Assembly (NCBI GenBank): GCA_044220725.1
Contig: JBGAQN010000057.1
Location: 1 to 15,158 of the forward strand
Direction of reading: 5' to 3'
Source of the DNA: Phosphoribacter sp044220725
GTDB lineage: Bacteria; Actinomycetota; Actinomycetes; Actinomycetales; Dermatophilaceae
DNA: 15,158 nucleotides
A program made the position numbers and the translations under genes. Positions 5,495-14,400 of the stretch are shown one piece after another. Under the pieces are notes generated by a model. It saw only the letters and a program-made list of their open reading frames with translations. It did no database searches and was not told the origin of the DNA. Position 1 is the first letter of the stretch. Each line of letters starts with the position of its first letter.

Positions 5495-6073
5495 GTGAGC
5501 GCCACCACCGAGCCAGCCCGTCGATCGGAAGGCGTGCCGGCGCAGGGTTTGCTGTTCACCGAGGACCTGCCCGAGTTGCGCGATGACGAGGGCTATCGGG
5601 GGCCGACAGCGTGCCGCGCTGCGGGCATCACCTACCGTCAGTTGGATTACTGGGCCAGAACTGGTCTGGTCGAACCGTCGGTCCGGACCGCCACTGGGTC
5701 GGGCACCCAGCGTCTCTACGGGTTCCGTGACATCCTCGTGCTCAAGGTGGTCAAACGCTTGCTGGACACCGGCGTCTCGCTGCAGCAGATCCGCCAAGCG
5801 ATCGGGCAGTTGCGCGAGCGGGGCGTCGAGGATCTCGCTCGGATCACCTTGATGAGTGACGGGGCGACGGTCTATGAGTGCACCTCCGCCGACGAGGTCA
5901 TCGACCTGCTTCAAGGCGGACAGGGTGTCTTCGGGATTGCCCTCGGGCGGGTTTGGCGCGAGGTCGAAGGGTCACTTTCGGACCTGCCGAGCGAGCGCGC
6001 CGACGAGGACGCTGTCGGGAGTGACCCGCGGGACGAACTGTCTGCTCGGCGCGCCACGCGAATGATGGCCTGA
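5495..6073 (+). CDS. resR: MerR-family transcriptional regulator, Rv1830/ResR type
   Basis: A 192-residue regulator. A variable N-terminal arm (1-35) precedes a MerR-type winged helix-turn-helix at about 36-105: TACRAAGITYRQLDYWARTGLVEPSVR, the wing GTQRLYGFRDI, then the helix region with GVSLQQIRQAIGQLR. Residues 110-155 form a short C-terminal domain (MSDGATVYECTSADEVIDLL), and the end is acidic and probably disordered. The M. tuberculosis orthologue by position, Rv1830 (ResR; McdR in M. smegmatis), affects cell growth and division and post-antibiotic recovery. The GTG start has a perfect AGGAGG (5484-5489) at 5-nt spacing, in contrast to the leaderless genes nearby. It has its own promoter and a repeat-bearing leader, so it is probably controlled separately from garA and ftsR. 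The MerR fold is clear; the ResR name rests on gene order. Confidence 0.85.
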   Translation: MSATTEPARRSEGVPAQGLLFTEDLPELRDDEGYRGPTACRAAGITYRQLDYWARTGLVEPSVRTATGSGTQRLYGFRDILVLKVVKRLLDTGVSLQQIRQAIGQLRERGVEDLARITLMSDGATVYECTSADEVIDLLQGGQGVFGIALGRVWREVEGSLSDLPSERADEDAVGSDPRDELSARRATRMMA

Positions 6074-6100
6074 GCACTGCCCTGGAGCGCGCTTGGGGTC

Positions 6101-6106
6101 TACACT
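6101..6106 (+). promoter_or_regulatory. Candidate -10 box for the gcvP riboswitch transcript
   Basis: TACACT at 6101-6106 fits TANNNT and would start transcription near 6113, about 11 nt before the first paired base of the glycine aptamer. No -35 match was found at the usual distance. The position directly before the riboswitch is the main support. Confidence 0.4.
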
Positions 6107-6123
6107 CGGTGACGCCGATCACT

Positions 6124-6285
6124 CCGTGTGGGAGAGTTCAGTTCAACCGTGGCGGCAACGCAGCGGTCGAAACTGGCGCCGAAGGGGCAACTACCCCGGA
6201 ACCTCTCAGGCCACAGGACCACATGGACAGGCGACTCTGAAGGGGCCATGGCGGCTCGACAGAGGGGGCCATTGTGGTCCGCTCT
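6124..6285 (+). promoter_or_regulatory. Glycine riboswitch, single aptamer, with candidate expression platform
   Basis: The leader carries the glycine aptamer hallmarks: GGAGAG (6131-6136), a small hairpin ACCG/CGGT (6146-6149 with 6164-6167), the core CGCCGAAGGGGCAA (6177-6190) with GGGG/CCCC stem (6184-6187 with 6194-6197), CTCTCAGG (6203-6210) and AGGACC (6215-6220). The closing stem P1 can form between 6124-6131 and 6219-6226 (8 bp, one G-U). GAGAG 6132-6136 pairs with CTCTC 6203-6207. No second aptamer follows. Downstream, 6269-6280 can pair with 6216-6226 (11 bp, one bulged U), which excludes P1. A hairpin at 6261-6285 (10 bp with one G-G mismatch) excludes that pairing. Glycine riboswitches before gcv genes usually turn expression on when glycine is abundant. 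The aptamer is very likely; the platform is my reading. Confidence 0.92.
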
Positions 6286-6306
6286 CGTCGTCGCCCGGAG
6301 GTTGGT

Positions 6307-9246
6307 ATGCCCCAGCACCCTCAGTTGTCCGCATCGTTGCACTCGTTGGCTCCCGACCAGCTTCCCGACTTCGTCGGCCGCCACATCGGGCCCACCGAGG
6401 CTGACCTCGCCGCGATGCTTGCCGTGATCGGCCAACCATCGCTGAGCGCCCTCGTTGACGCGGCCCTTCCGGCCGCCATCCGCAGCGGGACACCGTTGTC
6501 CCTGGCGGCCGCAGAGTCCGAGTCGGCGGTTATCGCCGAGCTCCGAGAGTTTGCCCGGCGCAACCGCGTCATGCGCTCAATGATCGGACTGGGCTACTAC
6601 GGGACCGTCAGTCCGCCCGTGGTCACCCGCAAGATCCTGGAGAACCCGGCGTGGTACACGGCCTACACCCCCTATCAGCCGGAGATCTCCCAGGGGCGCC
6701 TGGAGGCATTGCTCAACTTCCAGACCGTCGTGTCCGACCTCACCGGTTTGCCCATCGCAGGCGCCTCCCTCCTCGACGAGGGCACAGCTGCTGCCGAAGC
6801 GATGACCCTCATGCGCAGATCGACGAAGGTGGCCTCCGACGCGGTGCTGATCGTGGACGCTGCGGTGTTCCCCCAGACCTTGGCCGTGATCCAGACCCGA
6901 GCACGTCCGCTGGGGCTGCACGTCGTCGTCGCGGATCTGAGCGGCGTGACCACCGCCGATGGGCTGCGGGCTGCCGCTGCCGGCTCCGAAATATTCGGAG
7001 TCCTCGTCCAATACCCGGGCGCCGACGGCGAGGTGCGCTCTCTTGGCTCTCTTGCTGCTGCTGTCCATGACGTCGGTGCGCTGCTCACCGCCGCAACGGA
7101 CCTGTTGGCCCTGACCTTGCTTGTCCCGCCGGGGGAGTGGGGTGCGGACATCGCGGTCGGGTCAGCACAGCGGTTCGGCGTGCCGATGGGCTTTGGTGGC
7201 CCGCACGCCGGGTTCATGTCGGTGCGTCCGGGCCTTGAGCGGTCGATGCCGGGTCGGCTCGTCGGCGTGTCTGTGGATAGCTCCGGTGCTCCGGCTTACC
7301 GGCTGGCCCTGCAGACGCGAGAGCAGCACATCCGCCGGGAGAAGGCGACCTCGAACATCTGCACCGCGCAAGTCCTGCTCGCGGTCATCGCCAGCATGTA
7401 TGCCGTCTGGCACGGTCCCCAGGGTCTGGCCTCCATCGCCCGTCGAGTCAATGGGCATGCGCGGGCGTTGGCTGGAGGACTTCGAGCCGCGGGCCTGGAG
7501 GTGCCGACGGTGGCGCCCTTCGACACCATTCGGGTCCGGGTCCCCGGCCGGGCCCACTCGGTGGTTCGCGAAGCTGCAGCGCGCGGGGTGAACCTCTGGG
7601 TGGTGGACGCCGACACCGTGTCGATCAGTTGCGACGAGACGACGACGCACCACGACCTCGACGCCGTGTTCGACTCCTTCGGAGTCGCAGCGCCGAGTGC
7701 TGCCGCCGAGCCAGAGACAGGCCAGAGCCGGCCAGCTGGGGAGGGGCGTTGGGAGAGCACCCTGACGCGCAACACGGCATACCTCACCCACCCGGTCTTC
7801 CAGGAGAACCGCAGTGAGACCCAAATGCTGCGCTATCTGCGTCGGCTTTCCGAACGGGACTATGCCCTGGACCGAGGGATGATCCCCCTGGGTTCGTGCA
7901 CGATGAAGCTCAACGCAACGACCGAGATGGAGGCCATCACCTGGCCCGAGTTCGCCGATATGCACCCGTTTGCACCGACCGCGCAGACCGAGGGCTACCG
8001 AGCGCTCATCGGCCAACTCGGAGATTGGCTCACCGAGATCACGGGCTACGACGCCGTGTCACTGCAACCCAACGCCGGTTCGCAAGGTGAACTCGCCGGA
8101 CTCCTGGCCATCCATGCCTTCCACGAGTCGCGTGGTGAGGGGCATCGCCGGGTCTGCCTCATCCCGGCCAGCGCGCACGGCACGAACGCAGCCTCGGCCG
8201 TCATGGCCGGATTGCGTGTCGTTGTGGTCAACAGTGCCCCCGGGGGGGACGTCGACATGGTTGACCTGCGGGCCAAAGTCGCGCTTCACGGTCCGGAGCT
8301 GGCGGCGATCATGGTCACCTACCCTTCAACACACGGGGTCTTCGAGGAGACGATCACCGAGTTGTGCGCCCTGGTGCACGATGCCGGTGGGCAGGTCTAC
8401 GTCGACGGTGCGAACCTCAATGCGCTGGTCGGCCTGGCCCAGCCGGGCAAGTTCGGCGCCGACGTCTCGCACCTGAATCTGCACAAGACCTTCTGCATTC
8501 CGCATGGCGGGGGTGGCCCAGGCGTCGGTCCGGTCGCCGTCCGTGCGCACCTTGCTCCCTATTTGCCAAACCATCCTTTGGCGCCCGAATGCGGCCCGTC
8601 CACGGGCGTTGGCCCGGTGTCCGCTGCACCCTACGGATCGGCCAGCATTCTGCCGATCTCATGGGCCTATATCCGGTTGATGGGCGGCGCTGGTCTGACC
8701 AGAGCCACCCAGGTCGCCATCCTCAACGCCAACTACATCGCCACTCGGCTGCGTGAGCACTACCCCGTCCTGTATGCCGGTTCGGGGGGGCTCGTCGCGC
8801 ACGAATGCATCCTCGACCTGCGCGGGATCACCGCACAGACGGGGGTGACCGTCGACGACGTTGCCAAGCGCCTCATCGACTATGGCTTCCACGCTCCGAC
8901 GATGTCTTTTCCGGTGGCTGGCACGCTCATGGTGGAGCCCACCGAGAGTGAGGACCGGGGAGAACTCGACCGGTTCATTGGTGCCATGATCGCCATCCGG
9001 GCGGAGATCGACGCGGTGCGTGACGGGCGGATCACCGCATCGGCCAGCGCGTTGCGGTCGGCGCCGCACACTGCGGCCTCACTCGTTGGACCGTGGGATC
9101 GTGCCTACGACCGAGCCGAAGCCGTCTTCCCCGCCGGTGTCGACCCCACGGCCAAGTATTGGCCACCGGTCGGCAGGATCGACGGGGCCTATGGTGACCG
9201 CCACCTGGTGTGCTCCTGTCCACCCCCCGAGGCGTTCGAAAGCTAG
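6307..9246 (+). CDS. gcvP: Glycine dehydrogenase (decarboxylating), glycine cleavage P protein
   Basis: A 979-residue pyridoxal-phosphate enzyme of the single-chain type. It decarboxylates glycine and passes the aminomethyl group to the lipoyl arm of GcvH, releasing CO2. The N-terminal half starts with the family block DFVGRHIGPTEAD (about 22-34), then NPAWYTAYTPYQPEISQGR and REQHIRREKATSNICTAQ. The C-terminal half has GSCTMKLNA (about 529), SAHGTNAASA (about 622) and the cofactor lysine K727 in NLHKTFCIPHGGGGPG. Length is slightly above the E. coli enzyme. ATG 6307 is chosen because GGAGG (6297-6301) lies 5 nt upstream; an in-frame GTG at 6274 is rejected because it falls within the riboswitch expression platform. 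The start codon itself lies in a GTATGCC element (6305-6311). It is expected to be induced by glycine through the riboswitch. gcvH lies 3 kb upstream without such a switch. Confidence 0.97.
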   Translation: MPQHPQLSASLHSLAPDQLPDFVGRHIGPTEADLAAMLAVIGQPSLSALVDAALPAAIRSGTPLSLAAAESESAVIAELREFARRNRVMRSMIGLGYYGTVSPPVVTRKILENPAWYTAYTPYQPEISQGRLEALLNFQTVVSDLTGLPIAGASLLDEGTAAAEAMTLMRRSTKVASDAVLIVDAAVFPQTLAVIQTRARPLGLHVVVADLSGVTTADGLRAAAAGSEIFGVLVQYPGADGEVRSLGSLAAAVHDVGALLTAATDLLALTLLVPPGEWGADIAVGSAQRFGVPMGFGGPHAGFMSVRPGLERSMPGRLVGVSVDSSGAPAYRLALQTREQHIRREKATSNICTAQVLLAVIASMYAVWHGPQGLASIARRVNGHARALAGGLRAAGLEVPTVAPFDTIRVRVPGRAHSVVREAAARGVNLWVVDADTVSISCDETTTHHDLDAVFDSFGVAAPSAAAEPETGQSRPAGEGRWESTLTRNTAYLTHPVFQENRSETQMLRYLRRLSERDYALDRGMIPLGSCTMKLNATTEMEAITWPEFADMHPFAPTAQTEGYRALIGQLGDWLTEITGYDAVSLQPNAGSQGELAGLLAIHAFHESRGEGHRRVCLIPASAHGTNAASAVMAGLRVVVVNSAPGGDVDMVDLRAKVALHGPELAAIMVTYPSTHGVFEETITELCALVHDAGGQVYVDGANLNALVGLAQPGKFGADVSHLNLHKTFCIPHGGGGPGVGPVAVRAHLAPYLPNHPLAPECGPSTGVGPVSAAPYGSASILPISWAYIRLMGGAGLTRATQVAILNANYIATRLREHYPVLYAGSGGLVAHECILDLRGITAQTGVTVDDVAKRLIDYGFHAPTMSFPVAGTLMVEPTESEDRGELDRFIGAMIAIRAEIDAVRDGRITASASALRSAPHTAASLVGPWDRAYDRAEAVFPAGVDPTAKYWPPVGRIDGAYGDRHLVCSCPPPEAFES

Positions 9247-9265
9247 TCGCTGGGGTGTGAGTTGG

Positions 9266-9317
9266 TAGGGTCCTGATGGCACGTGAGATGTCTTGGGAGT
9301 GAACACGTGGCGACATC
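9266..9317 (+). promoter_or_regulatory. Candidate promoter and dyad element before the SulP gene
   Basis: The 99-nt gap between gcvP and the transporter gene holds TAGGGT (9266-9271), a TANNNT -10 candidate that would start transcription near 9278. In the leader are two CACGTG palindromes (9280-9285 and 9304-9309), 24 bp apart, and the inverted pair GATGTC (9287-9292) and GACATC (9312-9317). They could be an operator or a hairpin. No terminator for gcvP was recognised. Confidence 0.3.
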
Positions 9318-9345
9318 CCCGGGCACGACCTGAAGGAGTGAGCGG

Positions 9346-11415
9346 GTGGGCAAGAAGCGCCGCCACGAGGACAAGCTCGCCAAGCAGCTTGCCAAACAAC
9401 TGGCCAAGGACGAGCGGCGGATCGGGTCCCCGATCCCGGAGAGCCTGAGGCCACGACCCGCGTTGACCTACGAACTCGACCAGGGCCGGGAGAACGTTGC
9501 GCTGTCCGCCGTGCGTCGGGCCACTCCCGGGCTGACCTACCTGCTGACCCGCTACCCACGGGGGCTGCTGCGACGGGACGCGGTCGCCGGCGTGGCGGTC
9601 GCGGCATACCTCATCCCCCAGGTGATGGCCTACTCGGCCATCGTCAACGTCCCGCCGGTCGCCAGCCTGTGGACCGCCCTCGCGGCGATCATCGCGTATG
9701 CCGTGCTCGGCAGCTCCCGCATCCTCTCCTCGGGACCGGAGTCAACGATCGCGCTGATGACCGGGGTGGCTATTGCGCCGCTTGCCGCTGGCAACCCTGA
9801 TCGCGCCGTGGCCCTGTCGGCCGCTTTGGCACTGTGCGTCGCCGGGTGGTGCCTCGTGGCGCGAGTGCTGCGGGCTGGAATCATCGCTGAGCTGCTGTCC
9901 ACGCCGCTGCTGGTCGGCTACCTCGCTGGAGGCGCGGTGCTGATGATCGTCGGACAACTGGGCAAGGTGACCGGGACATCAGTCGACGGGGAGAGCATCG
10001 TCGACCAGGTGAGGTCCTTCGCGTCCGTTGTCGGGCAGACCAAACTCCCGACCCTCGTCATCGCGGTCGCCACCCTGACTCTCATCCTGGTCATCATCAA
10101 GCTCAAGCCGACGTGGCCCGCACCGCTCATCGCCGTCGTCATGGCAACGGTCGCCTCCGTGGTGCTGCACTTGGAGGCTCAGGGGGTCAAGGTCGTCGGG
10201 ACGGTGCCGTCGGGGCTTCCCATGCCCCGTCTGCCCAGCGTGTCGGCGGAGGAGTTCAAAGCGATGGTCTGGGCCGGTCTGGGCATCACCATCGTCGGGT
10301 ACAGCGACATCATGCTCATTTCACGAGGCTTCCCGCTCACTCCTGGCGAGGGGGAGACCAAGGGCGATGTCCGGGCCGATCCGCAGCAGGAGCTGGTCGC
10401 CATGGCGGGTGTCCATGCGGCGGTCGGACTGTTCAGCGGCTACCCGGTCTCGGCGTCCGGATCACGCACGGCCTTGGCCATCGCCGGGGGTGCGCGCAGT
10501 CAGGCCTATTCCCTCGTCGCCGGGCTTTGTGTCGTCGCCGTACTCTTCTTCGCCGGGCCGTTGATGGCCTCATTGCCGTCGGCAGCCCTGGGGGCGGTGG
10601 TCTTCTATGCCGCCGGCAAGCTGGTGTCGATCCCCGACTTCACACGACTGTGGGCCTTCCGACGACGCGAGTTCATGTTGGCGATCATCGCCATGCTCGG
10701 CACCGTCATCATCGGCATCCTCCAAGGGGTGCTGTTCGCTATCGCGCTGAGCCTGTTGGAGATGCTGCACCGGCTAGCCCGACCCCACGAAGGGGTGCTG
10801 GGTCGAGTTCCCGGCATAGCAGGCATGCACGACGTGGCCGATTACCCGGATGCCCGCACGATCCCCGGCTGCATCTTCTACCGTTACGACGCGCCGTTGT
10901 TCTTTGCCAATGTGGGAGATTTACGCGAACGGGTCGACCGAGTCATCTCCTTGGAGAATGCGGCATACCCGGACGCTCCGGTCCGTTGGTTCATCCTCAA
11001 CGTCGAGGCCAACGTCGAAGTCGACATCACCGCGGCTGACGCCCTGCGGGAGTTGGCCCAGGAGTTGGCCGACCGCAAGATCGAACTTGGTCTGGCTCGG
11101 GTGAAGTTCGATCTCTATGAGCCGCTGGATCGGGCAGGGGTCATCGACATCATCGGCAAGGACATGCTCTTCGCCACGCTGCCAGTTGCCGAGGAGGCTT
11201 ACCTGCGTTGGGCGTTGAAGGAGTCCCCCCTCGATGAGGACCCAGCCGAACTCGATGAGGTGGCCGACCTCGTTGACGAAGTGCACTCCACCAGCCTGCT
11301 CCCGTGGGACCGTCCCGATGAGGAGGAAGAATCGGCTGCTGCCGACCCTCGGTCTTCAGCCGAGACGGACGAGAACCCCGCGGATGACGGGCCTACGTCA
11401 CCCGACGGCCGGTAG
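9346..11415 (+). CDS. SulP family inorganic anion transporter with STAS domain
   Basis: A 689-residue multi-spanning membrane protein of the SulP (SLC26-like) family, which moves sulfate, bicarbonate or other anions. Residues 1-80 form a basic cytoplasmic extension including the near-repeat KLAKQLAKQLAK. The transport domain follows (about 84-490), with the family blocks AAYLIPQVMAYSAI (86-99), LGSSRILSSGPES (about 121-133) and SGYPVSASGSRTALA (about 363-377). A C-terminal STAS domain spans about 505-620 (GCIFYRYDAPLFFAN near its start). The last 65 residues are strongly acidic and probably disordered. The GTG start has AAGGAG (9333-9338) at 7-nt spacing. No carbonic anhydrase or sulfate-assimilation genes are nearby, so the substrate cannot be assigned; bicarbonate and sulfate are both plausible. 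It runs convergent to sbcC. Confidence 0.9.
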   Translation: MGKKRRHEDKLAKQLAKQLAKDERRIGSPIPESLRPRPALTYELDQGRENVALSAVRRATPGLTYLLTRYPRGLLRRDAVAGVAVAAYLIPQVMAYSAIVNVPPVASLWTALAAIIAYAVLGSSRILSSGPESTIALMTGVAIAPLAAGNPDRAVALSAALALCVAGWCLVARVLRAGIIAELLSTPLLVGYLAGGAVLMIVGQLGKVTGTSVDGESIVDQVRSFASVVGQTKLPTLVIAVATLTLILVIIKLKPTWPAPLIAVVMATVASVVLHLEAQGVKVVGTVPSGLPMPRLPSVSAEEFKAMVWAGLGITIVGYSDIMLISRGFPLTPGEGETKGDVRADPQQELVAMAGVHAAVGLFSGYPVSASGSRTALAIAGGARSQAYSLVAGLCVVAVLFFAGPLMASLPSAALGAVVFYAAGKLVSIPDFTRLWAFRRREFMLAIIAMLGTVIIGILQGVLFAIALSLLEMLHRLARPHEGVLGRVPGIAGMHDVADYPDARTIPGCIFYRYDAPLFFANVGDLRERVDRVISLENAAYPDAPVRWFILNVEANVEVDITAADALRELAQELADRKIELGLARVKFDLYEPLDRAGVIDIIGKDMLFATLPVAEEAYLRWALKESPLDEDPAELDEVADLVDEVHSTSLLPWDRPDEEEESAAADPRSSAETDENPADDGPTSPDGR

Positions 11416-11425
11416 CGGGACCGCC

Positions 11426-11442
11426 AATGGCCTAAGGCCTTT
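11426..11442. terminator. Weak terminator-like hairpin between convergent genes
   Basis: In the 32-nt gap between the transporter gene and sbcC, GGCC (11429-11432) can pair with GGCC (11436-11439) around TAA. Flanking AA (11426-11427) and TT (11441-11442) can extend the stem across a T-T mismatch, and a short T-run is on the 3' side for the + strand. The stem is short, so this is only a candidate terminator. Confidence 0.3.
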
Positions 11443-11447
11443 GCTGT

Positions 11448-14400
11448 TCACGCGGCAGGGCCGGTCACCCGCCGGACCGTGGAGCCGATGCGGGTCTTGT
11501 CGACGCGAATCTGGGCCGGAATTCGGTCCCGAAGGCCCGGGACATGGCTGACCAGACCCACGGCACGACCGCCGTCCTGGAGGTGGTCCAGGACCGCCAT
11601 CACCTGTTCCAAACTCTCGGCGTCGAGGCTGCCGAAACCCTCGTCGATGAAGAGCGTGTGCAGATCTGTGCCGCCGCTCTCTTCCCGAACCGCGTCGGCC
11701 AACCCGAGGGCCAGGGCCAGTGAGGCCATGAATGACTCACCCCCAGACAGGGTCGCCGTGTCTCGAGACTGACCTGTCCAGGTGTCTTCGACCAGCAATC
11801 CCAGCCCACTGCGTCGGCCCGACCCGGCCAGGCGGTCTGTGTGCGCGAGCCGGAAACGTCCCTCGCCCATCCGCACCAGGCGCTCGTTGGCAAGGTCGAC
11901 GACCCGTTCGAGACGCCCAGCCAGCACGTAGGCCGACAACTTCATCCGTAGCGTGTTGTCCGCTCCCAGACCGGCGACCAGGTCGGCGAGGGCTGCCGTG
12001 GAGTGAGCACGTTGCTCACAGTCTTGGGCGGCGTGGGCGCTGGCGGACACGGCACGTGCTAGACCGTCCAGATCTCTAGCCGCCTGTTCGGCCAAGGCGT
12101 GGGCCCTCGCTGCGGCCACCCGACGGGTCCGTGCCTGGAGCAGGGTGGCCTCCGCTTGGCGTTGATTGGGCGGCGGAGCTGCCAGTGCACTGACGACCTC
12201 GGCGTCGGCGAGGACCTCCCGCGCTGTCCGGGCCGACTCGTCCTCGCGGGCCAGGGCCGCCCGGATCGCGGCGACCTCCTCGGTCGGCAAGGTGGCGGCT
12301 TCGGCGCTGGCCACGTCATCGAAACCTTCGCCCTGAGCGGCGAGTGCCGTGGACGCAGCTTGGTGACGCCACTGTTCCTGCGCCGACCGGGCGTCCGACG
12401 CTCGCTCGGCGACATCGCTCAGTGCGAGGACGACTTGATGGTGGTGTTGCCTAAGGGCCGGACCGGAACGGTCGCCCGCAGAGCAGGGACAACCGAGAGT
12501 ATGCCGCTCGCGGGCCTCGCGGGCCTGTGTTGCATCGTTCGCGGCGACCTCGTCGAGTTCGGCAATGATCGCCTGCGCCGCAGCAACCCGCTGCAGGACA
12601 CCGTCCTTTACGGAGGCCAACTCGCTGCAGCCGGTGTCGATCTGAGCAATCCGGTTCATGACCGGCTCTAGCTCACGCGCTGCCGCGCGTGCGTTCTCCA
12701 GACGCTGGATGGCGAGTTGTCCAGCCGCTGCAAGTTCCTCGAGGCAGCGGTCGTCGCCAGCCAGCGCGTGGCGAAGCCCGGCCAGCGTGGCCTGGGCGCT
12801 GGCCACCTCAAGGTCCAGAGCGCGAGCTCGCGCATCCAACGGCTCCCAGGCCACCTGGGCGGCCTCGACTTCCTGAGCGGTCACCACGTCGGCTCGGTTT
12901 GCCGGTTGGGGGTGGTCCTTGGAGCCACAGACGGGGCAGTCCTGACCCGGTATGAGCCGTTCTGCGAGTTCGCCGGCCATGCCGTCCAAGCGCCGTTGGC
13001 GCAGGTCGAGCAGCCGGGCGGCCTGGGCCAACGCGACCCGATTGGCGGCCAGCGCCGCCTTCTCCGCAGACGCAAGGCTGTCGGTGGTGCGCACGTCCTG
13101 TTCGCGAAGGGAGCGCAGCTGAGACAGGTGAGTCGCCGAGGCGTCGGCTTCGCCGATCTGAGCAGCGAGCGTCCGCAGGTGCTCGGCTCGAGTGAGCAGG
13201 GCGCGTCGCTCCGCGAGGAGCGCCACCTCCTGCGCGTCCAGTTCCGACAATCTGCCCTGGCCGGCGGTGACGTTGTCGGCGAGGGCGCGTCGACGGCCTT
13301 CGCTTGCCGCAAGCGAGTTGTTGATCCGGTCGAGGTCGGACAGGACGCCCTCGAAGCGGTGCGCTCTGGCGAGCAGGTCTCGCACCTGGTCACCCGGCGC
13401 GACATCCGCAGAATGCTCCGGCCCGACCAACGCGTCAGGGCACAGGGTTGCCAGGGCCGACTGGGCTTCGAGGAGTAGCTGTGTGGCTGCCCGCTGGTGT
13501 GCTTCGGCGGCCCGCAGCGCCCGGATGTCTCCCGCCAGTCGCCCTGCACGCTCACCCAGATTGGCACGCTCCTCCGCCGCACTGCGCCGCGGCAACTCGG
13601 CGGTGTATGCGGCGAGCGACTGGCGCGCCAACTCGCCGCGCTGCCGAGCTCTGGCCTGGACGACAGCCGCCGTCACGGCACGCTCTGCTGCCAAGGCTTG
13701 GCCCTCGGCGCTCTCATGCGAGGACAAGGCGGCCAGGGCCAAGGCATGCACCTGCTCGCGCACAGCCGCGACCGATGCACCGGGCAGCGCCCCCGCAGAG
13801 TCCGGCAGCGTCAGCGGATGCTCCGACTCGCCACGGGGTAGCCGGGCAAGGACGTCGGCCACCCGCACCAGGTCGGCTGCCAGTGTGGCCCGTGCGGCCG
13901 TGGCGGCGGCGGCGGTCTCCCGGCGCCGCTCAGCAAGCCATCGCTCGACATCGGTGAATCGGCTCACGTCGAAGAGCCGCTCAAGGAGGGCACGTCGGTC
14001 TTCGGGACTCGCTCGGAGGAAGGCCGCGAAGTCTCCCTGGGGCAGCAAGACGACTTTGGCGAACTGGTCGAGGCCCATGCCGAGCGCCTGCCCGAGCGCG
14101 TCGCCAATTTCCTCTGCGCGGGTAGAAACCACTGTCCACGTCCCGTCCAGCGCGCACTCCTCCAGCCGGCCCTGGCCTCGCACGACTCGGACTCCCGACC
14201 CTCCCCGTTTGGGCCGGCTGTGCTCAAGCATGCGAGTGACCCGCAGCCGGTGTCCGGCTGCGGTGAACTCCAAGCTCACCTCGGGGATGGCCTCGGCGGA
14301 CGCGTGATCGCTGCGCCAGGTCTGGTTGGCGGGTCGTAAGCCCGGGGCCCGACCGTAAAGGGCCACGCAGACGGCGTCGAGCAGGCTGGTCTTTCCGCTC

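Noticed and set aside
5285..5914. 209-codon - strand open frame with a repeated SCGEKR peptide
   Set aside because: The peptide repeat is only the 18-bp DNA repeat read on the other strand, and the rest is antisense to the MerR helix-turn-helix.
6240..6300. Second glycine aptamer (tandem riboswitch)
   Set aside because: After 6240 there is no CGCCGAAGG-type core and no second CTCTCAGG; only one aptamer is present.
6274..6306. In-frame GTG at 6274 as the gcvP start
   Set aside because: It falls within the riboswitch expression platform and adds a basic leader unlike GcvP proteins; ATG 6307 has GGAGG at ideal spacing.
7162..8016. 284-codon - strand open frame opposite gcvP
   Set aside because: It is antisense to well-conserved GcvP motifs and has no ribosome site or family resemblance.
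10113..11039. 308-codon + strand open frame inside the transporter gene
   Set aside because: It overlaps the SulP transport and STAS domains in another frame and reads as Gly/Arg/His-rich, with no recognisable domain.
13192..14307. 371-codon + strand open frame opposite sbcC
   Set aside because: It is antisense to a clear SbcC head and arm region; its Ser/Arg/Ala-rich composition is typical of a shadow frame in high-G+C DNA.
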